Numbered from the stretch's first letter, positions 27,372-36,496 are shown. The stretch is 64,000 nucleotides of DNA from Allocoprococcus comes (GCF_013300725.1 NZ_JAAIMM010000001.1:180795-244794); one strand, 5' to 3'. Program-made: numbers and translations. Notes: generated by a model from the sequence alone, not told the origin.

Positions 27372-28069
27372 TCAGACGGGCTCACGAAGGGGATGAAAAT
27401 GCGAGGGCACAGCTTGTGGAGGAAAACACCGGTCTGATCTGGTGTGTTGTGAAACGGTTTTACGGACGGGGCACAGAGGCAGAGGATTTATTTCAGATCG
27501 GAAGCATCGGGCTTTTAAAAGCGATCGATAAGTTTGATCTGGGCTATGATGTGAAATTTTCTACCTATGCAGTTCCGATGATCACAGGAGAAATAAAGCG
27601 TTTCCTGCGTGATGACGGGATGCTGAAGGTCAGCCGTTCCTTAAAAGAGATTGCATATAAAGCATATCAGGCAAAGGAGGCACTCACGGAAAAGCTTGGC
27701 AGAGAACCGCTTCTGGAAGAAATTGCGGAAGAAACGGGTGTGGAAAAAGAGGAGCTTGTGATGGCGATGGAGGCAGCAGGAGAAGTGGAATCGCTTCACA
27801 GACCGGTCGGAATGAAAGATGGAAATGAAGTGATGCTGCTGGAAAAGATTGCAGATACAGGCGGTGCAGAAGAAAAGATCCTGGATCATCTTCTGCTTAC
27901 AGAGCTGATCAAAGAATTAAAAAAAGACGAGAGAAGGCTTCTGTATCTGCGCTATTTTGCAGATAAGACGCAGACAGAAATCGGCGAAGAGCTTGGGATT
28001 TCCCAGGTGCAGGTATCGCGGATGGAGAAAAAGATCCTGAAAACCATGCGGGAACACGCAAAAGAATAA
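27350..28069 (+). CDS. sigF: RNA polymerase forespore sigma factor F
   Basis: Sigma F drives early forespore transcription. The 239-residue protein shows region 2 (AEDLFQIGSIGLLKAIDKFD and FSTYAVPMITGEIKRFLRDDG), the linker VSRSLKEIA, region 3 and region 4 (TEIGEELGISQVQVSRMEKKIL, about 205-226). The ATG at 27350 is preceded by AAGGAAG and overlaps spoIIAB; a reading from 27308 lacks a ribosome site. It precedes the spoVA genes, which in many spore formers are sigma G targets. Confidence 0.95.
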   Translation: MDHTIALIRRAHEGDENARAQLVEENTGLIWCVVKRFYGRGTEAEDLFQIGSIGLLKAIDKFDLGYDVKFSTYAVPMITGEIKRFLRDDGMLKVSRSLKEIAYKAYQAKEALTEKLGREPLLEEIAEETGVEKEELVMAMEAAGEVESLHRPVGMKDGNEVMLLEKIADTGGAEEKILDHLLLTELIKELKKDERRLLYLRYFADKTQTEIGEELGISQVQVSRMEKKILKTMREHAKE

Positions 28070-28143
28070 AAGGATGTATGTTTTCCGGAAAAACAGGGAT
28101 ACTATTTCCTATCTGAAACAGATCACAAAGGAGGCGGATGTGA

Positions 28144-28326
28144 TTGGAAAGAAGAAAAAAATATATCTGGGGCTGTGTTCTTTGTGCCCTGCTGACAGCA
28201 GTTCTGATCGGAGTGGTCTACTATTACAATGACGTCCGGGGGACAGACCAGGTAAATGAAGGAACGCTGATCTGGCAGTCGGTACCGGTAAAGGAAAGGA
28301 CGGATACAGATGTCTTCGGGAAATGA
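28144..28326 (+). CDS. Small membrane protein between sigF and spoVAA (60 aa)
   Basis: The TTG start at 28144 follows a strong AAAGGAGGCGG site with correct spacing. The product has a basic start (MERRKKYIWG), one membrane segment (about 7-27) and a short polar tail. It overlaps spoVAA by 17 nt. No family is recognised; its place in the sporulation operon suggests a role in the forespore or inner spore membrane, but nothing in the sequence shows which. Confidence 0.65.
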   Translation: MERRKKYIWGCVLCALLTAVLIGVVYYYNDVRGTDQVNEGTLIWQSVPVKERTDTDVFGK

Positions 28327-28945
28327 AATACTTTATATTAAAGGGGAAAAGAATACAGAGGTGAAAGAACCAAATGTGACACTGGGAGATATCCTGACAA
28401 TGGAATGCAGCAATTCTTCCATCATGAACAGGATTAAACCACTGCGGATCCTGAAAATCCCGGAAAAAGGACAGCACAGGTATGTGGTGTCTGTTCTGAA
28501 AATCATAGAATGTATCCACCGGGAAATTCCCGGATTACAGATCCGGAACGAAGGGGAAAGTGATCTGATCGTTACCTATGAAGGGGAGCAAAAACGAAAT
28601 GCTATCTGGCAGGGAATAAAAGTGGTTGTAGTTGCAGGAATCACATTTATCGGAGCAGCATTTTCCATTATGGCATTTAACAATGATGTGTCGGTGACAA
28701 AGATGTTTTCCCGGATTTATCTGCTTCTTACCGGAAAAGAGTCGAATGGATTTACCCTGCTAGAGATGACTTACTGCATTGGGCTGATCGTCGGGATCCT
28801 GATTTTCTTCAATCATTTTGGAAGAAAGAAATTTACAGCAGATCCGACTCCGATGGAAGTGGAAATGCGTTTGTATGAAAATGATATTCAGGAAACTCTG
28901 ATCGAAGCTTATGCGAGAAAGGAAAAAGAAGTCGATGTGGATTAG
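28310..28945 (+). CDS. spoVAA: Stage V sporulation protein AA
   Basis: The 211-residue protein has an N-terminal soluble domain (about 1-95, resembling the SpoVAA N-terminal beta domain) and two membrane segments (about 104-126 and 148-168). SpoVA proteins import dipicolinic acid into the forespore and release it in germination. It overlaps the upstream 60-aa gene by 17 nt and spoVAB by 11 nt. The order AA-AB-AC-AD-AE matches the known operon. Confidence 0.85.
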   Translation: MSSGNEILYIKGEKNTEVKEPNVTLGDILTMECSNSSIMNRIKPLRILKIPEKGQHRYVVSVLKIIECIHREIPGLQIRNEGESDLIVTYEGEQKRNAIWQGIKVVVVAGITFIGAAFSIMAFNNDVSVTKMFSRIYLLLTGKESNGFTLLEMTYCIGLIVGILIFFNHFGRKKFTADPTPMEVEMRLYENDIQETLIEAYARKEKEVDVD

Positions 28946-29351
28946 GCAGATTCTGGTGGCGGTGGTTGGTCTTGCATCCGGATTTGCAGTCGCGGCAGGA
29001 CTGTTTTCCTTTATTATTGGACTTGGCGTGGTGTCAGATTTTGCAGACCGGACACATACCGGGAAGCATGTCATGCTGTATGAAAACTGCATTATGGCAG
29101 GTGGGATCCTTGGAAATATTTTCTGGGTATACGGGCTCACGATGCCCGGCGGCAAATGGATCGTTCCGGTGTTTGGGCTTTTTTCTGGAATTTTTGTCGG
29201 ATGCTGGTCAATGGCACTTGCGGAAATCCTGAATATTTTTCCGATCTTTATCCGGAGGATCAAAATCCTGAAATGTGTGCCGTGGCTGATCTTTGGGATG
29301 GCGCTTGGGAAAAGCCTGGGAGCACTTCTGTTTTTCTATAAAAGATGGTAA
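28935..29351 (+). CDS. spoVAB: Stage V sporulation protein AB
   Basis: A 138-residue membrane protein with about four hydrophobic segments and the conserved-looking GLASGFAVAAGLFSFIIGLGVV start. The ATG at 28935 is inside the end of spoVAA (11-nt overlap); a start at 28911 would give an unneeded basic extension. SpoVAB is a membrane part of the dipicolinic acid channel system. Confidence 0.88.
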   Translation: MWIRQILVAVVGLASGFAVAAGLFSFIIGLGVVSDFADRTHTGKHVMLYENCIMAGGILGNIFWVYGLTMPGGKWIVPVFGLFSGIFVGCWSMALAEILNIFPIFIRRIKILKCVPWLIFGMALGKSLGALLFFYKRW

Positions 29352-29363
29352 CTGGAGGAGAAA

Positions 29364-29822
29364 ATGAAGCAACAAGAGAAAGAAAAAGAGTATGAAGCAT
29401 ATGTAAAAGAGAAAACTCCGGTCAGGAAGCCTGGACCTGCGATGGCAAAAGCATTCGTGACCGGTGGGATCATCTGTACGATCGGGCAGGCGATCTTAAA
29501 CGCGTGCGAAAAGGCAGGAATGTCAAAGGATATTTCTGCAAGCTGGTGTTCACTGATCCTGATCCTGGCAAGTGTGGTGCTGACCGGATTTGGAATTTAT
29601 CCGAAGATCGCGAACTGGGGAGGAGCAGGAGCATTGGTCCCTATCACCGGATTTGCCAATTCCGTTGCGGCACCGGCAATTGAATACAAAAAAGAGGGAC
29701 AGGTTTTCGGAATTGGCTGCAAGATATTTACGATCGCAGGGCCAGTGATCCTGTACGGAGTTTTCACCAGCTGGGTTCTGGGACTGCTCTACTGGATTGG
29801 AACGCTGATCGGAATTGTGTAA
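29364..29822 (+). CDS. spoVAC: Stage V sporulation protein AC
   Basis: The 152-residue protein has a charged N-terminus and four or five membrane segments, with KAFVTGGIICTIGQAI and GAGALVPITGFANSVAAPAIEY (quoted in part) typical of SpoVAC. SpoVAC is the mechanosensitive channel component for dipicolinic acid release. A GGAGG site lies 8 nt before the ATG. It shares fold and sequence style with spoVAE. Confidence 0.93.
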   Translation: MKQQEKEKEYEAYVKEKTPVRKPGPAMAKAFVTGGIICTIGQAILNACEKAGMSKDISASWCSLILILASVVLTGFGIYPKIANWGGAGALVPITGFANSVAAPAIEYKKEGQVFGIGCKIFTIAGPVILYGVFTSWVLGLLYWIGTLIGIV

Positions 29823-29834
29823 GGAGGGATGGAT

Positions 29835-30845
29835 ATGAATGCGATAAAAGGTACGCAGAGTATTGCATTTTCGGAAAGTCCGTATCTGGTAAGCGCCGGA
29901 TCGGTTGCCGGAAAAAAAGAAGGAGAAGGGCCGCTTGGAAAATATTTTGATATTGCATCGGAGGATGACCTTTTCGGAGAGAAAACCTGGGAGCTTGCAG
30001 AAGGAACAATGCAGAAGCTTGCGTGTATGCTGGCATTGAAAAATGCGGGAGTACAGCCGGAGGAGGTACGCTATCTCTTTGGCGGTGATCTTTTAAGACA
30101 GGGGATTGCTACATCGATGGGGGCGGAAGAACTTCAGATCCCGGTGTTCGGCCTTTTCGGTGCCTGTTCTACATCCGGAGAGGCACTTGCCCTTGCTGCA
30201 ATGACTGTGGCGGCAGGTTATGGAGATCTGGTGCTTGCTGCAACATCGAGCCATTTTGGAAGTGCAGAAAAAGAATTCCGTTTTCCACTTGGCTATGCGA
30301 ATCAGAGACCACTTTCCTCGACATGGACAGTGACAGGAAGCGGAGCCTTTCTGGTAGGAAAAAAGAAAAGCCGGGTGCGGATCAGTGGGGTGACGATTGG
30401 AAAAATTGTGGATTATGGACTGAAGGATTCACAGAATATGGGAGCGTGTATGGCACCGGCAGCGTGTGATACGATCCTGCAGAATCTTATGGATTTTGGA
30501 AGGGATGAAAAGGATTATGACCGGATCATTACCGGAGACCTGGGCTATGTGGGACAATCGATTTTATTTGACCTGCTTCGGAAAAAAGGGCTGGATATCA
30601 AAGAAAATCATATGGACTGCGGAATGACGATCTTCGATCAGCAGACACAGCATACCAATTCCGGTGGAAGCGGCTGCGGCTGCGCGGCGATCACTCTTGC
30701 AGCATATATTATGCCACAGCTGATATCGGGGGAGTGGAAAAGGATCCTTTTTGTACCAACGGGGGCGCTGATGTCGACGGTCAGCTTCAATGAAGGAGAA
30801 AGCGTTCCAGGAATTGCACATGGAATTGTGCTGGAACATTGTTAA
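29835..30845 (+). CDS. spoVAD: Stage V sporulation protein AD
   Basis: SpoVAD is a thiolase-fold protein that binds dipicolinic acid. The 336-residue product shows FGACSTSGEALALAAM (about 110-125) and a C-terminal NSGGSGCGCAAITLA region. Two ATGs lie in frame: 29829 is only 1 nt after GGAGG, while 29835 has 7-nt spacing, so the latter is chosen. It sits between spoVAC and spoVAE. Confidence 0.94.
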   Translation: MNAIKGTQSIAFSESPYLVSAGSVAGKKEGEGPLGKYFDIASEDDLFGEKTWELAEGTMQKLACMLALKNAGVQPEEVRYLFGGDLLRQGIATSMGAEELQIPVFGLFGACSTSGEALALAAMTVAAGYGDLVLAATSSHFGSAEKEFRFPLGYANQRPLSSTWTVTGSGAFLVGKKKSRVRISGVTIGKIVDYGLKDSQNMGACMAPAACDTILQNLMDFGRDEKDYDRIITGDLGYVGQSILFDLLRKKGLDIKENHMDCGMTIFDQQTQHTNSGGSGCGCAAITLAAYIMPQLISGEWKRILFVPTGALMSTVSFNEGESVPGIAHGIVLEHC

Positions 30846-30858
30846 AGGAGGAAAGAAA

Positions 30859-31215
30859 ATGGACTATATCAATGCATTCTGGGTAGGAGGACTCGTCTGT
30901 GCACTGGCGCAGATCCTGCTTGACCGGACGAAAATGATGCCGGGAAGAGTCATGGTAAGCCTGGTGGTGCTTGGCTGCATTCTTGGTTTTGTACAGATAT
31001 TCAAACCACTTCAGGAGTATGCCGGGGCGGGCGTGAGCGTGCCACTGCTCGGTTTTGGAAATACTTTATGGAACGGGGTAAAAGAGGCAGTCGACAAGGA
31101 AGGATTTATCGGAATTTTTCTTGGAGGATTCAAGGCAAGTGCGGCAGGAATCAGCGGCGCATTGATTTTTGGGTACATTGCATCATGGATATTTGAACCA
31201 AAGATGAAGGAGTAA
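30859..31215 (+). CDS. spoVAE: Stage V sporulation protein AE
   Basis: The 118-residue membrane protein has about four hydrophobic segments and the motif GAGVSVPLLGFGNTLWNGV seen in SpoVAE/SpoVAC relatives. The ATG at 30859 follows AAAGGAGG with good spacing; the longer frame from 30790 runs inside spoVAD and is rejected. It ends the sporulation operon. Confidence 0.93.
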   Translation: MDYINAFWVGGLVCALAQILLDRTKMMPGRVMVSLVVLGCILGFVQIFKPLQEYAGAGVSVPLLGFGNTLWNGVKEAVDKEGFIGIFLGGFKASAAGISGALIFGYIASWIFEPKMKE

Positions 31216-31253
31216 TGGGAATAATTTTCGTCAGAACTACGAAAGAAAATTTA

Positions 31254-31282
31254 TTGTACAGAGAGAAAAATGATGTTAAGAT
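31254..31282 (+). promoter_or_regulatory. Promoter of the Na/Pi cotransporter gene
   Basis: TTGTAC (31254-31259) and TAAGAT (31277-31282) with a 17-nt spacer, 79 nt before the start codon. Confidence 0.55.
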
Positions 31283-31361
31283 GAAATCGTGGCTGTGTAA
31301 ATGGCCTGTAAAATAAGAATCAGAGTGAAAAAGAAAGTACATAAGAGGAGATAACACGACT

Positions 31362-32996
31362 ATGAAGTACACAAGTATCATTATTCCGTTTGTCGGAGGC
31401 CTTGGTATGTTCATTTATGGAATGCAGATCATGGCACAGGGGCTGGAGAATGCTGCCGGCAACCGGATGAAGTCATTGCTTGAAGCACTTACAAAGAATA
31501 AGTTCTTCGGCGTACTGCTTGGAGCGTTCATTACCGCAGTGATCCAGAGCTCATCTGCGACGACCGTCATGGTAGTCGGTTTTGTAAATGCCGGGATCAT
31601 GAACCTTCAGCAGGCGATGGGGGTTATCATGGGTGCGAACATCGGTACAACGGTTACCGGATGGCTGGTATCCAGTGTGGAATGGGCCAAATTTTTAAGT
31701 CCGTCCAATCTGGCACCTGTTGCGATCATGATCGGTGTGATCATTATGCTGACAGGAAAGAGACGCTCGACAAAGGATATTGCAAGTATTGTGGTTGGAT
31801 TCGGACTTTTGTTTGTCGGAATTTCATCCATGTCTTCGGCAGTAGAACCGCTTAAGGATAACGCAGCATTCTGCAATATTTTCGTATCACTGGGACGAAA
31901 TCCGTTCCTGGGTATCGTGGCAGGTGCAGCAGTTACGGCAATCATCCAGAGTTCATCTGCGTCGGTCGGAATCCTGCAGAGCCTTGCAGCAGCAGGTCTT
32001 GTACCGTTTGGCGCAGCGATCTATATTATCATGGGACAGAATATCGGTACCTGTGTAACTGCAATCCTGTCCAGTGTGGGTGCAAAGAAAAATGCGAAAA
32101 CCGCAGCACTGATGCATCTGATCTTTAATATCATCGGAACGATCATTTTCAGTATCATAGCGATCGCATATCTGAGTATTGTGAATCCGGCATGGGCACA
32201 CGGCAATATTACACAGACACAGATCAGTATGGTGCATACGGTATTCAACATTGTGACAACAGTTCTGCTGTTCCCGGTTTCTGACTGGATCATCAAGCTT
32301 GCCAAGAAGATCGGACATGTGGAAGAAGAGGTACAGGATGAAAGTGCAGTCCTTCTGGATGACCGTATGCTGGAGACCCCTGGTATCGCGATTCAGTCAA
32401 CCGTTTCCGAGCTTGTCCGAATGGGACATGTGGTTGCGGATTCCCTGGAGGTTGCAAGAAAGGTTATGTTCGAACGAAAAGAAGAACAGATTGCGTTCCT
32501 GAAGGAAGAAGAAAGCAAGGTAGACCGGTTAAGTGCCGGAATTACATCCTATGCAATCAAGCTGTCGACTTTGCAGATCAATGAACGTGAGCATGAAGAA
32601 GTGGCTCATATGCTTCAGATCGTGTCGGATATGGAACGTATCAGTGATTACTGTGAAAATATTTCCGAGTTTGCAGAATCCTTACAGGAGAAGCAGGTTG
32701 ACTTCTCCGAAATAGGAGTGGAACATCTGAACAAGATGCTGGATGTCTGTATTGCAAGTTATCTGTATGCGTTGGAAGCCTTTGAGTCCAATGACCGCGA
32801 AAGCGCATTGAAGACGATCGAGAAGGAAACAGAGGCAGACGGGCTGGAGATTTCCCTTCGTGCAAAGCATATCAAGCGTCTTACCAACCAGCAGTGCAAC
32901 ACAGAAGCCGGAGTGGTATTCCTTGATTCCCTGGTATGTCTGGAAAGAATTTCTGACCATGCCAGAAATATTGCGGAAGAAGTGCTGGCAGAATAG
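31362..32996 (+). CDS. Na+/phosphate cotransporter family protein with PhoU-like tail
   Basis: The 544-residue protein has eight or more membrane segments with the two inverted PF02690 repeats, each carrying the QSSSA motif (AVIQSSSATTVM, about 67-78, and AIIQSSSASVGI, about 194-205). The C-terminal part (about 330-544) is helical and PhoU-like (ISDYCENISEFAE, ERISDHARNIAEE). It imports phosphate or a related anion with Na+. It has its own promoter and stands alone. NptA-type proteins with a fused PhoU domain are common in Firmicutes. Confidence 0.9.
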   Translation: MKYTSIIIPFVGGLGMFIYGMQIMAQGLENAAGNRMKSLLEALTKNKFFGVLLGAFITAVIQSSSATTVMVVGFVNAGIMNLQQAMGVIMGANIGTTVTGWLVSSVEWAKFLSPSNLAPVAIMIGVIIMLTGKRRSTKDIASIVVGFGLLFVGISSMSSAVEPLKDNAAFCNIFVSLGRNPFLGIVAGAAVTAIIQSSSASVGILQSLAAAGLVPFGAAIYIIMGQNIGTCVTAILSSVGAKKNAKTAALMHLIFNIIGTIIFSIIAIAYLSIVNPAWAHGNITQTQISMVHTVFNIVTTVLLFPVSDWIIKLAKKIGHVEEEVQDESAVLLDDRMLETPGIAIQSTVSELVRMGHVVADSLEVARKVMFERKEEQIAFLKEEESKVDRLSAGITSYAIKLSTLQINEREHEEVAHMLQIVSDMERISDYCENISEFAESLQEKQVDFSEIGVEHLNKMLDVCIASYLYALEAFESNDRESALKTIEKETEADGLEISLRAKHIKRLTNQQCNTEAGVVFLDSLVCLERISDHARNIAEEVLAE

Positions 32997-33081
32997 AAGA
33001 TAAGGCAGAGATTAAGGATGAGCATCTATCGTTAATGCGTGATTGCTGAATTATGTAAGTGGAAAAAGTGCAACTTTATAA

Positions 33082-33110
33082 TTTCAAACAACTTTAAAGA
33101 ATTGTATACA
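33082..33110 (+). promoter_or_regulatory. Candidate promoter of the alpha/beta hydrolase gene
   Basis: TTTCAA (33082-33087) and TATACA (33105-33110) with a 17-nt spacer. An 11-bp perfect hairpin starts right after it. Confidence 0.45.
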
Positions 33111-33118
33111 GAAATCAT

Positions 33119-33145
33119 ATAGCAGAGAGTTTCCCTCTCTGCTAT
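33119..33145 (+). repeat. 11-bp perfect hairpin in the leader of the hydrolase gene
   Basis: ATAGCAGAGAG (33119-33129) pairs perfectly with 33135-33145 around a 5-nt loop. No T-run follows. If the promoter just upstream is right, this hairpin forms the very 5' end of the mRNA and could protect it from decay. Confidence 0.6.
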
Positions 33146-33204
33146 AATCATATCAGGAAATAAAAAGTACGAACCAGAATATATCTATCGGGGAGGTTAT
33201 TCAC

Positions 33205-34176
33205 ATGCAGACAACTATTTTACAGGAAAGTAACTACAAAGAAGAGATGCAGACCATCGTAGAACCGTATCTTGCATCCATCGGAACAGAATTTTATCTG
33301 GAAAGGCATGCAGGACAGAAGATCCATTGTATGCATTATGTTCCGGAGAACCCACATGCGGTTGTGATGTTGTCACATGGATTCGTTGAAAATGCGGAGA
33401 AATACAAGGAGATCGCCTATTATTTTGCAAAGGAGGGCTTTAGCGTATATCTTCCGGAGCACTGCGGACATGGTTTCAGCTATCGTATGACAGAGGATGA
33501 ATCACTGGTACATCTGGATAATTTTGAGCGTTATGTGGAAGACTTTATCTTTGTAACCAAGAAGGCAAAAGAGGACAATCCGGGGATGAAGATTTATCTG
33601 TACGGACATTCTATGGGAGGCGGAATTGCGGCAGCAGTTGCGGCAAGAGCGCCGGAAATATTTGAGAAGGTAATTCTGTCGTCACCGATGATCCGCCCAC
33701 TGACCGGAGGGGTGCCGTGGCATGTGGCAAAGGCAATTGCAAAGACTTCCTGCAAAGTGGGAAGGGAAGCAAACTATGTGGTTGGTCAGAAGCCGTACAA
33801 GGAGCCGGCAAAATTTGAGGATAGCTGTTCTCTTTCCCATGCCAGATTTGAGTATTACGAGGAAAAGAGAACAAAAGAATCCCGTTATCATCTGAACGCG
33901 CCGTCTTATGGATGGCTTGGAAATGCAATGCGTCTGAACCGGTATCTGGAGAAGACCGGATGGAAAAAGATCGCAGCACCTGTTATGCTCTTTTCAGCAG
34001 GGAAAGATAATCTGGTGTCCAATGCAGAGCAGGAACGTTTTGTGCGAAAATTAAACAAGAACAGACCGGGAAGTGCCGAGCTTGTGAAGTTCCCGGAGTC
34101 CAAGCATGAGATATTCAATGCAGGAAATGACATTGCAGAAGAGTATTGGAAAAAAGTGTTTTCCTTTTTTGAATAA
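33205..34176 (+). CDS. Alpha/beta hydrolase, lysophospholipase-like
   Basis: The 323-residue protein has the alpha/beta hydrolase fold: the oxyanion region VVMLSHGFVENAEKY (about 53-67), the nucleophile elbow LYGHSMGGGIA (about 132-142, Ser in GHSMG), the acid in LFSAGKDNLV (about 264-273) and the His in ESKHEIFN (about 298-305). The best match by pattern is the monoglyceride lipase/lysophospholipase group (PldB-like). No signal peptide is seen, so it is cytoplasmic. The ATG follows GGGGAGG. Confidence 0.85.
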   Translation: MQTTILQESNYKEEMQTIVEPYLASIGTEFYLERHAGQKIHCMHYVPENPHAVVMLSHGFVENAEKYKEIAYYFAKEGFSVYLPEHCGHGFSYRMTEDESLVHLDNFERYVEDFIFVTKKAKEDNPGMKIYLYGHSMGGGIAAAVAARAPEIFEKVILSSPMIRPLTGGVPWHVAKAIAKTSCKVGREANYVVGQKPYKEPAKFEDSCSLSHARFEYYEEKRTKESRYHLNAPSYGWLGNAMRLNRYLEKTGWKKIAAPVMLFSAGKDNLVSNAEQERFVRKLNKNRPGSAELVKFPESKHEIFNAGNDIAEEYWKKVFSFFE

Positions 34177-34220
34177 CTATTAAAAAAATTATAAAAGTGG
34201 TAAATTATACAAGTTCTTTA

Positions 34221-34248
34221 TTGATAAATATAAAGAATGTGGTAAGAT
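34221..34248 (+). promoter_or_regulatory. Candidate promoter of the double zinc-ribbon gene
   Basis: TTGATA (34221-34226) and TAAGAT (34243-34248), 16-nt spacer, 29 nt before the start codon. Confidence 0.5.
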
Positions 34249-34276
34249 GAAAATTGCAGAAAGAAGGGTGAAGAAA

Positions 34277-34765
34277 ATGGGATTTTTTGATAATCTGAAA
34301 AGCAGCCTGACAGAAACCGGTCAGGATTTATCACAGAAGGCAAAGGATACGACAGAGATTTTCCGCCTGACAAATTTAAATAAGACGAAAGAAAAAGAAA
34401 TTGAAAAAGTCATTTATCAGATTGGCAGTACATACTATGCCAATTACAGAGATGAATGCATGGAAAAGATGCCGGAGCTTGCCGCACAGATCAAGTCCCT
34501 GCAGGATGAGATCGCGGCCAATAAAGAGATGATTGAAAAATTATCGACAGAAGAGATCTGTCCGCAGTGTGGAAAGAAAGTGAACCCTGGAAGTAAATTC
34601 TGTATTTACTGTGGAGCGGCACTGGAAGCACCGGCAGAACAACCGGAGGAAAAGGCAGAAGTGAAAGTGTGCAAAGCCTGTGGAAAGCCACTGGAAGAGG
34701 GCGCTGTATTCTGCACAAACTGTGGAACAAAAATAGAAGACGATAAGGCAACTGAGGAAAACTAG
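34277..34765 (+). CDS. Double zinc-ribbon protein
   Basis: The 162-residue protein has a helical, probably coiled-coil N-terminal part (about 1-93). It is followed by two four-cysteine zinc ribbons: CPQCGKKVNPGSKFCIYCG (about 95-113) and CKACGKPLEEGAVFCTNCG (about 131-149), joined by an acidic linker. No membrane segment is seen. Such ribbons bind zinc structurally and often mediate protein contacts. The ATG at 34277 follows AAGGGTG. It is the first of three neighbouring zinc-ribbon genes (with 34937 and 36573), suggesting a shared pathway. Its function is unknown. Confidence 0.75.
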   Translation: MGFFDNLKSSLTETGQDLSQKAKDTTEIFRLTNLNKTKEKEIEKVIYQIGSTYYANYRDECMEKMPELAAQIKSLQDEIAANKEMIEKLSTEEICPQCGKKVNPGSKFCIYCGAALEAPAEQPEEKAEVKVCKACGKPLEEGAVFCTNCGTKIEDDKATEEN

Positions 34766-34832
34766 AAGGCAAAGCAGCGAATGATGAAACGCAGGTCAGA
34801 ATGTAAAAAAATAAAAGAGTATATGCAAAAAG

Positions 34833-34863
34833 CCGGATAGGAGTTATTCTATCCGGTCTTTTA
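34833..34863 (+). terminator. Intrinsic terminator after the double zinc-ribbon gene
   Basis: CCGGATAG (34833-34840) pairs with CTATCCGG (34849-34856), followed by TCTTTT. Confidence 0.8.
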
Positions 34864-34936
34864 TGTATAAGACGAGCCGGTTACAGATTTGTGCATACAC
34901 AGGAACGACCGGCTGATGCGTTGGAGGACAGGAAAC

Positions 34937-36469
34937 ATGTATTGCACCAGATGTGGGAAAGAAATCAGGAGTGACCAGAAGTTCTGCGGGAACTGTGGAG
35001 CGAAGAATATCAATTATAAAGAAAAAAATGATCTGAAAGAGATGATAGAAAAAGCTGTCGCCGGAGAAGAGAACGCTCTGGAGAAAATTTACAATTTGAC
35101 TTATGTGCAGGGGTTTGCGATCGCACTTCAGATAGTGAAAAATGAGCAGGATGCAATGGATGTAATGCAGGATGCGTATATTTCTGCATTTTGCAATCTG
35201 AATCAGCTTGCGGATCCGGACCGGCTGAAAAGCTGGTTCAACTGTATCGTGGCAAATAAGTGTAAAGACTGGCTGAAAAAGAAGAAGCCGCAGCTATTTT
35301 CTGATATACCGACAGGGGATGATGACCGGGAATTTGAAGATACAATTGCAGATGAAAATCTGACATTTTCACCGGAAGATTCCGTGGATTATGCAGAGAC
35401 AAAGCGATTGATGAAAGAAATTCTGGACAGTCTGCCAGAAGATCAGAAGCTGTGTGTGCTGATGTATTATTATGAGGAATTGTCGGTTGCAGACATTGCA
35501 GATGCACTTGGATGTTCGACCGGAACGGTAAAGAGCAGACTGAATTACGCCAGGAAGAAGATCAGAAATGATGTAGAAGAACTGGAAAGAAAAGGAACGA
35601 AATTATACAGCGTGGCGCCGCTTCCATTTATACTCTGGATGCTCAGAGAGGGCGAGCAGACGATATCGGTGCCTGGTTCATTTGGAAGAGAACTGGTAAG
35701 ACAGGGTGCCGGTATTGTAAAAAGCGGAAGTGCACTCACAAGCGGAAATACCGGTTCGGGTAAAAGTGGAATCAGGAAGACAGATCCGGTAAAGAACGGG
35801 CAGGCAGCAGGCAGAAAGATCGTAAAGAGTGCGGCAGGAAAAGCGGCAGGGAAAATCATCGGTACAAAGGCTGTTGCCGGAGTTGTAGGAGCGGCAGTGA
35901 TCGGAGGAGGTGCTGTCGCAGGGTATAATATCCATCAGGCAAAAGAGCAGAAGGTTACAAAAGAAGAATGGCAGGCGGCTTACAAAGACTGGGTTGGAAA
36001 GTGGAGTGATGACACAAGGTTTGAACTCTTTGACATGAATGGAGATGATGTACCCGAGATTGTGCGGGTTGGATCCTGCATGGCGGATGGTGCGACCGTA
36101 GCGACCTGTACACCGGATGGAATCCAGGAAGAAGAAGTCTATAGGATCGGGATGTGGTATATTCCGGGCAGTAATGTACTGGACAACAATGACGGAAATA
36201 TGGGTGTTTTTTATGACCGCGTTTTTGAAATCAAAGATGGGAAATGGGTACAGATCGGTGATGGCGAATATGGAATGGAAGATAATACGAATCCGGAGTA
36301 TGATGAAAACGGAGACTATGTTTTCCGGTATAAATGGGATGGAAAAGAAGTCACAAAAAAGAAATATGAAAAGAAATTAAAGAAATTATTTGGAAACAGA
36401 AAGCCGGAAGCACTGGGCAATGAAGCTGTTTCATACCATGAGATCATCAACCAGATCAGTCATTATTAA
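34937..36469 (+). CDS. Zinc-ribbon ECF sigma factor fused to a membrane anchor and outside domain
   Basis: The 510-residue protein has four parts. A four-Cys zinc ribbon lies at about 3-20 (CTRCGKE, FCGNCG). A complete ECF sigma-70 unit follows: region 2 at about 44-112 (NEQDAMDVMQDAYISAF) and region 4 at about 155-214 (ELSVADIADALGCSTGTVKSR split across the helix-turn-helix). A Gly/Ala-rich membrane segment is at about 308-330. A C-terminal ~180 residues would be outside and include an EF-hand-like FDMNGDDVPEIV. ECF factors are normally soluble and ~180 residues, so this would be tethered to the membrane and able to sense outside signals. The ATG at 34937 follows GGAGGA at 8 nt. Confidence 0.75.
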   Translation: MYCTRCGKEIRSDQKFCGNCGAKNINYKEKNDLKEMIEKAVAGEENALEKIYNLTYVQGFAIALQIVKNEQDAMDVMQDAYISAFCNLNQLADPDRLKSWFNCIVANKCKDWLKKKKPQLFSDIPTGDDDREFEDTIADENLTFSPEDSVDYAETKRLMKEILDSLPEDQKLCVLMYYYEELSVADIADALGCSTGTVKSRLNYARKKIRNDVEELERKGTKLYSVAPLPFILWMLREGEQTISVPGSFGRELVRQGAGIVKSGSALTSGNTGSGKSGIRKTDPVKNGQAAGRKIVKSAAGKAAGKIIGTKAVAGVVGAAVIGGGAVAGYNIHQAKEQKVTKEEWQAAYKDWVGKWSDDTRFELFDMNGDDVPEIVRVGSCMADGATVATCTPDGIQEEEVYRIGMWYIPGSNVLDNNDGNMGVFYDRVFEIKDGKWVQIGDGEYGMEDNTNPEYDENGDYVFRYKWDGKEVTKKKYEKKLKKLFGNRKPEALGNEAVSYHEIINQISHY

Positions 36470-36496
36470 AAAAATAAAAATTTTTTCTTTTTTTAA

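Noticed and set aside
30790..30858. Longer start of spoVAE
   Set aside because: The extension lies inside spoVAD in another frame, while the ATG at 30859 has a perfect ribosome site.
33119..33145. Hairpin considered as terminator of the Na/Pi gene
   Set aside because: No T-run follows; it starts right after a promoter-like sequence of the next gene.
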